The notes: a model not told the origin generated them from the letters alone. A stretch of 39,098 nucleotides of DNA from Thiomargarita sp. (GCA_020718845.1 DYRG01000021.1:7648-46745); one strand, 5' to 3'; counted from the first letter of the stretch, positions 7,566 through 16,266 are shown. Numbers and translations are program-made.

Positions 7566-9641
7566 ATGATGCAAAAAGATTTATTGATTGAGATTGGAAC
7601 GGAAGAATTGCCACCAAAGTCATTAATGGCGTTGTCAGAGGCATTTCATTCGGGGATTTGTAGCGGTTTAGAAAATCGTGGTTTGAAGTATTTGATTGCA
7701 ACCCCATTTGCAACGCCGCGTCGTTTGGCTGTGTTAGTAAAAGGTTTAGAAACCACGCAGCCCACTCAAATGATTGAAAAACGCGGTCCAGTATTACAAG
7801 CAGCATTTGATAAGACTGGCAAACCTAGTAAAGCTGCTGAAGGTTTTGCGCGTTCTTGTGGGGTTGAAGTTTCTCAATTAGAAAAATTAGAAACTGATAA
7901 AGGAAGTTGGTTAATTCATAAAGTAGAACAAGTTGGAAAACCAACCGTTGAATTAGTTGCCGAGATTGTGAATCAAGCCTTAGCGTCGTTACCTATTGCA
8001 AAACGAATGCGTTGGGGTGATAAAGACTTTGAATTTGTACGTCCCGTACATTGGGTAGTTTTATTATTTGATGATCAAATCATCGATGCTGAAATTATGG
8101 GTGCAAAATCAAATCGTACTACGAGAGGACATCGCTTTCATTGTCCAGAAGAATTATCGATTGATCATGCCGCTAATTATCAAAAGATTTTAAAAGAGCA
8201 AGGTCATGTTATTCCAGTCTTTTCTGAACGCCAAGCACGAGTTGAACTTTTAGTAAAAGAAGCCGCTGAACAATATAATGGTGAAGCAATTATTGATGAA
8301 GAATTGCTTAAAGAAGTGGCGAGTTTAGTTGAATATCCCGTTGCAGTGGTAGGAAAATTTGAAGAACAGTTCTTAGAAGTTCCTCCTGAAGCGTTAATTT
8401 CAGTCATGAAAGGGCATCAACGTTATTTCCATTTGGTGGATAAAGAAACGGGTAAATTATTGCCTTATTTTATTACGTTAAGCAATATAGAAAGTCGCCA
8501 ACCAGAATTAGTGCAAGCGGGTAATGAACGGGTGATTCGCCCACGTTTAACCGATGCAATGTTTTTCTGGAAACAAGATTGCACAGTTTCTTTAGAAAGT
8601 CGTTTAGAAACATTGAAAACCGTCACATTTGAAAATAAACTCGGCAGTTTATATGAAAAATCGATGCGAGTTTCAAAGTTAGCGAGTTTCATTGCCAAAC
8701 AACTTCAAACTGACGAAAATGAAGCAAATCGTGCGGGGAAATTGTGCAAATGTGATTTGTTAAGTGGATTAGTGGGTGAATTTCCAGAATTACAAGGAAT
8801 CATGGGCGAATATTATGCTAAAAACGATAAAGAACCCGTAGAAGTTGCTCAAGCCATTCGTGAGCATTATTTACCACGTTTTGCGGGCGATGAATTACCG
8901 ATTTCAAATGCGGGACAGGCTGTTGCATCAGCGGATCGTTTAGATACTTTGGTAGGTATTTTTGGGGTAGGAAAAATTCCTTCTGGCGATAAAGACCCAT
9001 ACGGATTACGTCGAGCAGCGATTGGTTTATTAAGAATATTAATTGAGAGAAACTTAGCCTTAGATATTGAGCAACTCATTAAAGAAAGCGTTGCAAATTA
9101 TCCAGAGAAACTCTTAACGCCAGAAACCGCTGAGCAGGTTTATAATTTTGTGATAGAACGAATGCGGGCGTATTATTTTGATATTAGTCCCGATAGTATT
9201 GAAGCGGTGCTTTGCTGTCGCCCAACCAAACCGTTGGATGCGCATTTAAGAATTAGAAGTGTTGAAGAGTTTCGTAAATCGGTTTCTGCGGCGGCATTGG
9301 CGGAAGCAAATAAACGAATTCACAATATTTTGAAGAAAGTAGAAGAAACTATTTCTGATAAAGTGGAAGAATCTGCTTTACAAGAAACTTCTGAAAAAGA
9401 TTTGTATCAACTTTTACAATCTTTAGCAGGAAAAGTAGAGAATGCTGTTAAAAATAGTGATTATCAAGCGGCTTTAACAGAGATTTCAACTTTAAAAGAA
9501 CCGTTAGATGCGTTTTTTACGAATGTGATGGTAATGGTTGAAGATGTAAAAGTACGCCAAAACCGTTTAGCTTTGTTGCAATCTTTAAGAAACCTCTTTT
9601 TGCAAGTTGCCGACATTTCAAAACTGCAATTTAGTAAATAA
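7566..9641 (+). CDS. glyS: Glycyl-tRNA synthetase beta subunit GlyS
   Basis: tRNA-binding beta subunit, 691 residues (E. coli 689). Recognisable family stretches are LLIEIGTEELPPKSL at the start, ATPRRLAVLV, AKRMRWGD, FVRPVHWVV, LIEYPVAV-like SLVEYPVAVVGKFEEQF, MKGHQRYFHLVD, and the HD-domain-related VASADRLDTLVGIFGVGKIPSGDKDPYGLRR. The C-terminal anticodon-binding-like region ends near FLQVADISKLQ. Two adjacent ATGs (7566, 7569) share AAAGGA at 7555-7560; spacing slightly favours the second, but either is possible. It functions with GlyQ. Confidence 0.98.
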   Translation: MMQKDLLIEIGTEELPPKSLMALSEAFHSGICSGLENRGLKYLIATPFATPRRLAVLVKGLETTQPTQMIEKRGPVLQAAFDKTGKPSKAAEGFARSCGVEVSQLEKLETDKGSWLIHKVEQVGKPTVELVAEIVNQALASLPIAKRMRWGDKDFEFVRPVHWVVLLFDDQIIDAEIMGAKSNRTTRGHRFHCPEELSIDHAANYQKILKEQGHVIPVFSERQARVELLVKEAAEQYNGEAIIDEELLKEVASLVEYPVAVVGKFEEQFLEVPPEALISVMKGHQRYFHLVDKETGKLLPYFITLSNIESRQPELVQAGNERVIRPRLTDAMFFWKQDCTVSLESRLETLKTVTFENKLGSLYEKSMRVSKLASFIAKQLQTDENEANRAGKLCKCDLLSGLVGEFPELQGIMGEYYAKNDKEPVEVAQAIREHYLPRFAGDELPISNAGQAVASADRLDTLVGIFGVGKIPSGDKDPYGLRRAAIGLLRILIERNLALDIEQLIKESVANYPEKLLTPETAEQVYNFVIERMRAYYFDISPDSIEAVLCCRPTKPLDAHLRIRSVEEFRKSVSAAALAEANKRIHNILKKVEETISDKVEESALQETSEKDLYQLLQSLAGKVENAVKNSDYQAALTEISTLKEPLDAFFTNVMVMVEDVKVRQNRLALLQSLRNLFLQVADISKLQFSK

Positions 9642-9649
9642 TTGATTTG

Positions 9650-9677
9650 ATTCCCACGTTTGTTTAAGCGTGGGAAT
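9650..9677. terminator. Hairpin between the convergent glyS and lipoprotein genes
   Basis: Perfect 9-base arms ATTCCCACG (9650-9658) and CGTGGGAAT (9669-9677) in the 46-bp gap between two convergent genes. The flanks are AT-rich on both sides, so it probably serves as a bidirectional terminator. Confidence 0.6.
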
Positions 9678-9687
9678 TTAAATAAAA

Positions 9688-10137
9688 TCAATGAGTTACA
9701 CGAGTTTTACCGTCTTTTCCAGATAAAACACGAACGCGATCGCCGATTTGAAAAGAGGGTTCGGCAGCTTGAATGACCAATGCAGTTTGACCATTGTCGA
9801 GTTTGACGGTGAGTTCTAAGCCAAGTTCTTGAGTTACTTGACTTTCTAGTGCGTTTCCAATCACCAATCCGCCAATCACACCCACAACTGATGCAATACT
9901 ACTGCCGCGTCCGCCGCCGATTGCCCCGCCCGCTATTCCCCCCAACGCGCCGCCGCCAATCGTTCCTACGCCCGAATCTGTGCCTTGAATGGGGACGTTT
10001 TTCACCCGTTCGACCGTGCCCATTTCAACGCGATAGGATTGATTCAATTCTCGACGCGAAAAGCTATCGCTCGGTTGCAACGCACAACCAGCCAATAAAA
10101 AACTCATTAAAGCCGTACCTATAATTCGATTTAGCAT
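9688..10137 (-). CDS. Outer-membrane lipoprotein of the Pcp/SlyB glycine-zipper family
   Basis: 149 residues from ATG at 10137, chosen because AGGAG lies five bases upstream (10143-10147) and the lipobox LLAG-C18 then falls at the right place. The open frame extends upstream, but that part has no function I can see. The signal sequence is MLNRIIGTALMSFLLAG; lipidation would be at C18. The centre is a glycine-zipper 2TM segment (GGGALGGIAGGAIGGGRG). The C-terminal beta part (ELTVKLDNGQTALVIQ, IGDRVRVLSGKDGKTRV) matches SlyB/Pcp. Such lipoproteins stabilise the outer membrane and often belong to envelope-stress regulons. The symbol slyB is plausible but I leave it open. Confidence 0.85.
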   Translation of the reverse strand: MLNRIIGTALMSFLLAGCALQPSDSFSRRELNQSYRVEMGTVERVKNVPIQGTDSGVGTIGGGALGGIAGGAIGGGRGSSIASVVGVIGGLVIGNALESQVTQELGLELTVKLDNGQTALVIQAAEPSFQIGDRVRVLSGKDGKTRVTH

Positions 10138-10275
10138 AAAAGCTCCTGATATAAAAATAAAAAATGCAAAACAGAGTATCGTGAGATTGTAACCAATTAC
10201 AAAAAGCGCTACTCTAAAGTTTTGCGTATTATGCACTTTATTATCACAATTTTTAAGATTTCCTTAGGAGGAACA

Positions 10276-10779
10276 ATGAGAGTACAACAATCAACCATTA
10301 CATTAGGATTCATATCTATTTTAAGTATTACAAAGGTTTATGCAATTGAAAGCGCCACGCCCCACGAAATTGTTGCAAAAACTAAAGCAGCGGCGACCGT
10401 TCTTGCCAAAGAAAAAGAAACTGGACTCACTGAATTTAATAAACCTTTTGGGAGTAAATGGGCGTGGAAAGATACGTATGTATTTGTGTACGATTGCACC
10501 GCCGACAAAATGATCGGTCATCCAAAAGCCGCATTAGTTGGCAAACCGATCATGGATTTGAAAGACAAAAAAGGAAATTTGTTTTTTGCCAAACTATGTG
10601 ACGCAGCTAAAAAACCTCAAGGCGGATGGGTTGAATATTGGTGGCCCAAACCAGGTTCTGATGAAGGTTATCGTAAAATCACTTACACAATTAACATCCC
10701 CAATACAACTTTCCAAGTTGGCGCAGGCATTTACGATAAAAACGTAAGCATTTCTGATTTAGAGAAAATCAACAATTAA
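10276..10779 (+). CDS. Exported single-Cache-domain protein
   Basis: 167 residues from ATG at 10276 with AGGAGG at 10266-10271; an upstream in-frame ATG at 10222 has no such site. Signal peptide MRVQQSTITLGFISILSITKVYA, then a domain typical of the single-Cache sensor family: WAWKDTYVFVYDCTADKMIGH, PKAALVGKPIMDLKD, GGWVEYWWPKPG and FQVGAGIYDKNVSISDLE. No second membrane helix or signalling domain follows, so this is a soluble periplasmic ligand-binding Cache protein rather than a chemoreceptor or kinase. It may bind a small metabolite or haem and hand the signal to a partner; neither can be told from the sequence. Divergent from the lipoprotein gene. Confidence 0.8.
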   Translation: MRVQQSTITLGFISILSITKVYAIESATPHEIVAKTKAAATVLAKEKETGLTEFNKPFGSKWAWKDTYVFVYDCTADKMIGHPKAALVGKPIMDLKDKKGNLFFAKLCDAAKKPQGGWVEYWWPKPGSDEGYRKITYTINIPNTTFQVGAGIYDKNVSISDLEKINN

Positions 10780-10872
10780 TCGGTTTTATTTTTTATTGGT
10801 AATGGTGCAAATCTTGACTAAGAATTTTTTGAAGATTTCACCAACCAATTTGCATTAGCAACTCTGTTAAAA

Positions 10873-11694
10873 TCATGAAAGAAATAAACGATTTGGCAAT
10901 GCTTGACCACGCCCTGGTTGATAGCCACGTTGAAGGGTTTGCCAAGCGTAGGCTTGTGCGGCTTGAGTGGCGGTTAAAATATCTTCGCCTCGTGCCAAAC
11001 GCGCCGCAATCGTCGACGCTAACGTGCACCCCGAACCGTGATAACTTCCTGCCAAACGCGACCAATGGGTGCGAGATAATATTCGTCCTTCGCCGTATAA
11101 AATATTCACTACTTCGGGTGTGTGTTCGTGCGTGCCAGTGATTAAAACGTATTTACAGCCTTGATCTAAAAGGAGTTTTGCGGTTGTGTCCAAATCTTTA
11201 CCGCCTTCTGTTAATGAACGCGCTTCCTGACTATTTGGCGTGAGCAAGGTCGTTAATGGGAATAACAATTCTTTCATAGCTTGTTTAATATCTTGATCTA
11301 CAAGGTTTTTTCCACCACCAGCGGCTAAAATCGGATCGAAAATCACTGGAATATTCGGATAGCGCGTGAGGATATGTTTAACCACATCGATAATTTGAAT
11401 GCTTCCCAACAATCCAATTTTAAATGCCGCGACTGGAATATCGGCTAACACGGTGTCGGCTTGTTCACGAACGAGGTTAGCGGATAAAGGCTCTATTTTC
11501 AAGACGTTGCGCGTATCTTGAATCGTTAAAGACGTTAAAATTGGCAACGCATGACAGCCATTCGCCGCCAACGCTTCAATATCGGCTTGCAAGCCCGCGC
11601 CGCCCGTCGGATCATGTCCCGCAAACACCAGCACGCACGGCAACGGTTGCGGTTCAGTGAAAACGGTGTAAATATGTTTTTGTCGAGTTTCCAT
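10873..11694 (-). CDS. thiD: Hydroxymethylpyrimidine/phosphomethylpyrimidine kinase ThiD
   Basis: Ribokinase-fold enzyme of 273 residues that phosphorylates HMP and then HMP-phosphate in thiamine synthesis. Signatures: AGHDPTGGAGLQADI (25-39), VIFDPILAAGGG (118-128) and the anion-hole/catalytic GSYHGSGCTLAS with GSGC at 220-223. The N-terminal 18 residues are an extension before the usual first strand. ATG at 11694 has no clear Shine-Dalgarno and overlaps head-to-head with the start codon of the next gene. The gene is convergent with the Cache gene. Confidence 0.95.
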   Translation of the reverse strand: METRQKHIYTVFTEPQPLPCVLVFAGHDPTGGAGLQADIEALAANGCHALPILTSLTIQDTRNVLKIEPLSANLVREQADTVLADIPVAAFKIGLLGSIQIIDVVKHILTRYPNIPVIFDPILAAGGGKNLVDQDIKQAMKELLFPLTTLLTPNSQEARSLTEGGKDLDTTAKLLLDQGCKYVLITGTHEHTPEVVNILYGEGRILSRTHWSRLAGSYHGSGCTLASTIAARLARGEDILTATQAAQAYAWQTLQRGYQPGRGQALPNRLFLS

Positions 11695-12271
11695 GAGTTC
11701 TGTAATGAAAATAGTTGGGTTATTATTAGCGGCGGGATTGTCGCGGCGTTTTGGATCGAATAAGTTGTTGTTTAATATCCAAAAAGAGCCTCTTGTGCGA
11801 CGAACCGCTCGGTGTTTATTGGGCGCGGGCGTTGCCGAATTGATTGTTATTGTAGGGCATCAATCGGATCAAGTCGCGGAGGTTTTGGCGGATTTGCCGT
11901 TGCGTTGCGAAATTAATCAACAATATCAATTAGGTAGAATGCACAGCGTTCACACGGGTTGGACGCACATTCCCGACGATGCAGACGGCGTGTTGATTTG
12001 TCCGGCGGATTTGCCTTTTTTAGAAGTGATGGATATTCAAAAGGTTATTTTAGCATTTAATGAAAGTAACTCTTTGATTATCCCGTATTTTAATCAACAA
12101 CGTGGTCATCCGATTATTATTCCCGCCAAACACAAAAAAGACATTTTAGACTATTTACCTCGCGGCGGTTGTCGAGCATTTATTTCAGATCATCCTCAAC
12201 TTGTTCAACGCTTAGAAATGAATTCTTCAAACATTATTACTGATTTAGATAGCCCTGTTATCTTAGATTAG
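11693..12271 (+). CDS. MocA/MobA-like nucleotidyltransferase (NTP_transf_3)
   Basis: 192 residues, the size of MocA (molybdenum cofactor cytidylyltransferase). The nucleotide-binding loop LLLAAGLSRRFGSNKLL lies near 9-25; ICPADLPFL carries the metal-binding Asp, and RGHPIIIP and LPRGGCRAFI follow, all typical of the MocA/NTP_transf_3 group. Such enzymes transfer CMP or GMP to molybdopterin, or act on other phosphate acceptors; the exact substrate is not visible here and no other molybdenum genes are in the window. Start at 11693 or the fifth codon ATG at 11705; neither has a good Shine-Dalgarno. The start codon overlaps that of thiD on the other strand. Confidence 0.8.
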   Translation: MSSVMKIVGLLLAAGLSRRFGSNKLLFNIQKEPLVRRTARCLLGAGVAELIVIVGHQSDQVAEVLADLPLRCEINQQYQLGRMHSVHTGWTHIPDDADGVLICPADLPFLEVMDIQKVILAFNESNSLIIPYFNQQRGHPIIIPAKHKKDILDYLPRGGCRAFISDHPQLVQRLEMNSSNIITDLDSPVILD

Positions 12272-12334
12272 AACTTCCTCTCTTATTAGAAGAAATTGCT
12301 TAAAAGTATTTTCTTTCTTTTAAGGGAGGAAGTT
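12272..12334. terminator. Compound hairpin between convergent mocA-like and rhodanese genes
   Basis: Outer arms 12272-12284 (AACTTCCTCTCTT) and 12322-12334 (AAGGGAGGAAGTT) pair over 13 positions with one G-U. A competing perfect inner repeat CTTAAAAG (12299-12306) and CTTTTAAG (12317-12324) shares three bases with the outer right arm, so two folds exclude each other. The element fills the 70-bp gap between two convergent stops, which suggests bidirectional termination. Confidence 0.55.
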
Positions 12335-12341
12335 TATGGTT

Positions 12342-12770
12342 TTAACATTGCTCCCAAGGTAAGTCGTGAAAACGCCAACCGCCCAATGTGCTACGATGAT
12401 GATGTTCATCGAGAGAACCCTCAAACCCTTCTAACACATTGTACACATTATGAAATCCAGCTTCCATTAAACATTTACCCGCATCTAAAGACCGCACACC
12501 GCTTCGACAAATCAACACGACGGGCACAGCTTCCGCTAATTCATTTTCACAAATCCCACCCAGCGATAATTTCCTAATATCTTTAGCAAAATCTGGATTA
12601 ATTATCCAATCTGGCTCATCAATCCATGGGATATTAATCGCCCCTTTTGGATGCCCGACAAATAAATATTCCATCGACGACCGCACATCAATAAACAAAG
12701 CACGCGGATTATGTTCTAATAATTGCGCCGCCGCTTTTGGATCAACGGAATGAATGGTTGAATTGTTCAC
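12342..12770 (-). CDS. Single-domain rhodanese-like sulfurtransferase
   Basis: 142 residues. Rhodanese fold with FIDVRSSMEY (26-35), GHPKGAINIPW and the active loop LICRSGVRS with nucleophile C88. It ends with GGWRFHDLPWEQC, a tail common in small rhodaneses of sulfur-metabolising proteobacteria. No signal peptide, so cytoplasmic. It likely carries persulfide sulfur between donors and acceptors; the sulfide-oxidation genes at 31335-33968 make a role in handling reduced sulfur plausible. The start is GTG at 12770 with AGGAG just upstream on the minus strand. The alkD-like gene starts 27 bp away, divergently. Confidence 0.88.
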   Translation of the reverse strand: MNNSTIHSVDPKAAAQLLEHNPRALFIDVRSSMEYLFVGHPKGAINIPWIDEPDWIINPDFAKDIRKLSLGGICENELAEAVPVVLICRSGVRSLDAGKCLMEAGFHNVYNVLEGFEGSLDEHHHRSTLGGWRFHDLPWEQC

Positions 12771-12797
12771 AGAAACTCCTTAATTTTGGATTAGATT

Positions 12798-13505
12798 ATG
12801 ACTACTTTACTTGCCTTACAAACCGCATTGCAAACCTTAGCAACGCCTAATAAAAAACTCACATTACAACGTTTTTTTAAAACGGGAAAGGGTGAATACG
12901 CCGAAGGTGATATTTTTCTTGGAATTACTGTACCTGAGCAGCGTAAATTAATCAAGCAATTCCGTATGTTATCATTACAAGATATTGAAACATTATTACA
13001 AAATAATATTCATGAATACCGTTTTTGTGCGTTACTTTTATTAATTGATCATTATCAAAAAAGTGATGATTCAACAAAAACAAAAATATTTGAACTCTAT
13101 GTAAGAAATAGCTCACAATGGATTAATAATTGGGATTTGGTGGATATTTCTGCGCCGCATATTATGGGAGATTTTATTTTTAATTATGGTGATGAAGAAA
13201 TTTTAGAGAAACTTGCTGAATCTTTAAATCTTTGGCAACGACGCATTTCAATTGTTTCAACGTTATATTTTATTCGTCGCAATGAATTTCAACCGACTTT
13301 AAAAATAGGTGAGCAACTTTTATTAGATCAACACGATTTAATCCATAAAGCGTGCGGTTGGATGTTACGCGAAGTAGGCAAAAGAAATGAAGCAATTTTA
13401 TTAGATTTTTTAGAGAAACACCATCAAATAATGCCCCGCACGATGCTTCGCTACTCAATTGAGAAACTTTCCTTCGAACAACAACAATTTTTTAAAGCTA
13501 AATAG
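12798..13505 (+). CDS. AlkD-family DNA alkylation repair protein
   Basis: 235 residues, all helical HEAT-like repeats. The family signatures GITVPEQRKLIKQF, NNWDLVDISAPHIMG (catalytic Asp in NWDLVD), LWQRRISIVSTLYFIRR and KACGWMLREVGKR are present. AlkD glycosylases remove alkylated bases such as N3- and N7-alkylpurines without flipping the base. The gene is divergent from the rhodanese gene with only 27 bp between the starts, so its promoter must overlap the rhodanese gene or the two share a minimal region. Confidence 0.9.
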   Translation: MTTLLALQTALQTLATPNKKLTLQRFFKTGKGEYAEGDIFLGITVPEQRKLIKQFRMLSLQDIETLLQNNIHEYRFCALLLLIDHYQKSDDSTKTKIFELYVRNSSQWINNWDLVDISAPHIMGDFIFNYGDEEILEKLAESLNLWQRRISIVSTLYFIRRNEFQPTLKIGEQLLLDQHDLIHKACGWMLREVGKRNEAILLDFLEKHHQIMPRTMLRYSIEKLSFEQQQFFKAK

Positions 13506-13555
13506 TCAAACCTGTGCTAAACTTATCTGCATTACTTAACCAAAGGAGAATTGAC

Positions 13556-16198
13556 GTGATTACTAAACATATTTACTGGCTTATGCTGGTAATTTTTAAT
13601 AGCGTTGTGGCTCAAGATTTAACAATTTTAAATGATCCACCAGTTGCTCCAAATAGCCTAATAGGATTACCCTCTTCACCCATTAGAGCAATGGCAATTC
13701 AAGGTTTTGAGGTAAATGCTCAAAGTCGTGAAGAAGTGCGTAATTTCTACAACACTATTTTTCAAGCATCAGAAAATGTACCTGCTCAATGGACTGGAAA
13801 CACAAATTCATGTAATGCTGGAACGATTTCTCAAACCTATCAGGATGCGACTTTATTAAGAGTAAATTATTTTCGAGCAATGGCAGGTGTCCCAGCTAAT
13901 ATTACTTTTGATGAAACTAACAATGCAAAAGCTCAAAAAGCAGCATTAATAATGTTAGCAAATAATTCATTAAGTCATACTCCTCCAACTTCTTGGAAAT
14001 GTTATAGTGATGAAGGATATGAAGCCGCAGGAAAATCTAATCTTTCTTTGGGAAATTCTGGAGCAAATGCGGTTTTTGGACAAATGCAAGATGAAGGTGA
14101 TAATAATTACTATGTTGGACATCGCCGTTGGATTTTATATCCTCAAACTCAAATCATGGGTGCTGGAAGCGTTCAAACTGAAAGCTGGCAGGGAGCAAAT
14201 GCGTTATGGGTTTTTGATGATAATATGTGGAAAACTCGACCTAATGTTAGAGATGAATTTGTGAGTTGGCCCCCCAAAGGTTATGTGCCTAATTCATTGG
14301 TATTTGGACGTTGGTCATTTTCTTATCCTAATGCTGATTTTACTAATGCAAGTATTTCAATGCAACGTCAAGGAAAATCTATTTCTCTTACGAAAGAAAT
14401 TCCTAAAAATGGTGCGGGTGAAAATACCTTAGTATGGATTCCTAATTTGTCCTCTTTTTCCTCTATTGCAGACGATGTTACTTACACGGTAAATATTCAG
14501 GATGTGTTAATTCAAGGAATATCTCGTAATTTCAATTATACCGTCACCGCAATTGATCCTTCAAAATATGGTACAGATACAGTTTTACCAACCATTTCTG
14601 GAATAGATCAACCAGTGCTTAATAAAATCAATGCTTATTCATTGACAACTGTTCCAAAATCAACAGGTTATGAATGGCAATCTGCCCAATTAAAAGATTT
14701 TACTCAAACCGAAGGGGCAGAAAATGGATTAAATAACTTTACGACAAATACTTTAGGAGATTATGAAGTTATTATTTCAGATATTAAAGCAACTGGAAAT
14801 AAAAGTTTTCATTTGACTCATACACAACCCCAAGATCAAATTCTCACTTTTAAGCCCAAATTATTTGTTAATAATGGAGCACAACTCCAATTTGCAAGCC
14901 GCTTAGGATTAGCTTCTACAGCACAATTTGCGAAAGTACAAATTTCTACTGATGATGGGCAATCTTGGAAAAGCATTTTTGAGCAAGCTGGTAATGATTC
15001 TAGTGGAGAAACTTCTTTTTCTACTAAAACACTTAATCTAAATGAATTTGCAAATAAAACTGTTCAAATTCGTTTTATATATTATTATGAAATGGGAGGG
15101 ATGTATTATTATCAAAGTTCTAATGCTGTTGGTTGGTACATTGATGATATACGATTTACTAATGTTTCAGAGATTACAAATTCTGTAAAAACTAGTATTT
15201 CTAGCCCATCATTTTCTTTTACGCCAACTCAAAACAATACTCGCTATGTTTTGCAAGCAAGAGCGGTTGTATATAACAAATATCCATTAGAATGGGGGCA
15301 AGGTAAAATTGTAACTGTAGGTAGTAATGATACAATTCCCACAACACCTATTTCTCCCGTTACACCAACACCAGTTATACCAACGCCTACCACAGGGTTT
15401 CAAATTACTCCAGATATTTGGATCAATGCTAGCATTAATAGTGTAGAAAAAGGATTAATTAATGCGGTTTGGAAGCAGGGAGGAAGTGATAATACAAGTC
15501 GAGGAGATAAAGTTATTTGGGGACATTTCTATGCAAATCCCAATGATGTTAGTTGGGGAAGTGAGCAAAATCCCGATTTATTTGTTAAAGTATGGTTTGA
15601 TGTGAGTGGAAGAATTGATGTAAATTATTTCCACGTTTCTGTGCCCGATATTCAAGTGCAAAGTAATAAGAAAAATGGTACAAAATTGTCGAGCACCGCT
15701 ACTTTAACTGATCGTTATGTACGACATTATTTTAATGCGGATGATACTCAAAACAGTGCTGTTGAGAAAACAAAAGAAATTTTGAATATAAACAGCTATT
15801 TATCTCAATCTAAAAAGTATTCTTATCATACAGCGATTCCTTCTACATATATTTTAACAATGGAGAAAGGAACGATTGCTGGGCAATTATTTGATGGAGG
15901 TTCTGCATTAACAAAACGAGGAGATTTTGTTTATTGGGGATATTTCTACGCGGATTCTAAACAAGTTTCTTGGGGTAGTTTAAATAATCCCGAAGTTTTC
16001 TTTAAAATTTGGCGTGACGCAGCAACAGGACGTTATGATGTAAATTTCTTCCATGTTTCTGTACCAGATATTGAGGTAGATTCAAAACTTGCTTTTGGAA
16101 CATCTAGCACTTCTTTATTAGTAGATAATACTACGCTTTCTTCGAGCAAAGTTACATTACAACAACGTTATACTCGGCATGAATATCATTTGAATTAA
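13556..16198 (+). CDS. Exported CAP-domain protein with jelly-roll module and tandem novel C-terminal domains
   Basis: 880 residues from GTG at 13556, chosen for AAGGAG at 13543-13548 and because a signal peptide (MITKHIYWLMLVIFNSVVA) then starts the protein. Domains: a CAP/SCP-like domain about 95-205 (LLRVNYFRAMAGVPANITFD, NSLSHTPP with H141, GHRRWILYP with H189); a beta region to about 340; a jelly-roll module about 375-540 ending GWYIDDIRFTNV, as in MAM-like/choice-of-anchor modules; a Thr/Pro linker (595-613); then two copies of a domain with core RGD-x-V-x-WG-x-FYA and DVN-x-FHVSVP. The same tandem pair ends the glycoside hydrolase at 17238. Likely a secreted or surface protein. Function unknown; CAP domains occur in adhesins, proteases and lipid-binding proteins. 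Confidence 0.85.
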   Translation: MITKHIYWLMLVIFNSVVAQDLTILNDPPVAPNSLIGLPSSPIRAMAIQGFEVNAQSREEVRNFYNTIFQASENVPAQWTGNTNSCNAGTISQTYQDATLLRVNYFRAMAGVPANITFDETNNAKAQKAALIMLANNSLSHTPPTSWKCYSDEGYEAAGKSNLSLGNSGANAVFGQMQDEGDNNYYVGHRRWILYPQTQIMGAGSVQTESWQGANALWVFDDNMWKTRPNVRDEFVSWPPKGYVPNSLVFGRWSFSYPNADFTNASISMQRQGKSISLTKEIPKNGAGENTLVWIPNLSSFSSIADDVTYTVNIQDVLIQGISRNFNYTVTAIDPSKYGTDTVLPTISGIDQPVLNKINAYSLTTVPKSTGYEWQSAQLKDFTQTEGAENGLNNFTTNTLGDYEVIISDIKATGNKSFHLTHTQPQDQILTFKPKLFVNNGAQLQFASRLGLASTAQFAKVQISTDDGQSWKSIFEQAGNDSSGETSFSTKTLNLNEFANKTVQIRFIYYYEMGGMYYYQSSNAVGWYIDDIRFTNVSEITNSVKTSISSPSFSFTPTQNNTRYVLQARAVVYNKYPLEWGQGKIVTVGSNDTIPTTPISPVTPTPVIPTPTTGFQITPDIWINASINSVEKGLINAVWKQGGSDNTSRGDKVIWGHFYANPNDVSWGSEQNPDLFVKVWFDVSGRIDVNYFHVSVPDIQVQSNKKNGTKLSSTATLTDRYVRHYFNADDTQNSAVEKTKEILNINSYLSQSKKYSYHTAIPSTYILTMEKGTIAGQLFDGGSALTKRGDFVYWGYFYADSKQVSWGSLNNPEVFFKIWRDAATGRYDVNFFHVSVPDIEVDSKLAFGTSSTSLLVDNTTLSSSKVTLQQRYTRHEYHLN
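15395..15736 (+). repeat. Shared C-terminal domain, copy 1 of the CAP protein
   Basis: Residues 614-727. Core motifs: INAVWKQGG, SRGDKVIWGHFYANPNDVSW, NPDLFVKVWFDVSGRIDVNY, FHVSVPDIQV and terminal RYVRHYF. It is most like the first copy in the glycoside hydrolase, with which it shares PDxWINA and NAVWKQGG. Confidence 0.85.
15848..16195 (+). repeat. Shared C-terminal domain, copy 2 of the CAP protein
   Basis: Residues 765-880. Core motifs: EKGTIAGQLFDGG, KRGDFVYWGYFYADSKQVSW, NPEVFFKIW, GRYDVNFFHVSVPDIEV and terminal RYTRHEYHLN. The RY-x-R/Q-H-x-Y ending is common to all four copies in the window with small changes. Confidence 0.85.
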
Positions 16199-16266
16199 GG
16201 GTAATGAACCAACTAAAATAACGCCTCGTTTTATACCCGTAATGTTGGCAAATTACTCAAAGAAAA

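Noticed and set aside
10138-10236. Longer start for the glycine-zipper lipoprotein
   Set aside because: It would bury the lipobox 50 residues into the protein; the AGGAG site before 10137 places the signal peptide correctly.
12296-12577. Open frame opposite the rhodanese gene
   Set aside because: Antisense to a well-supported gene; no family features.
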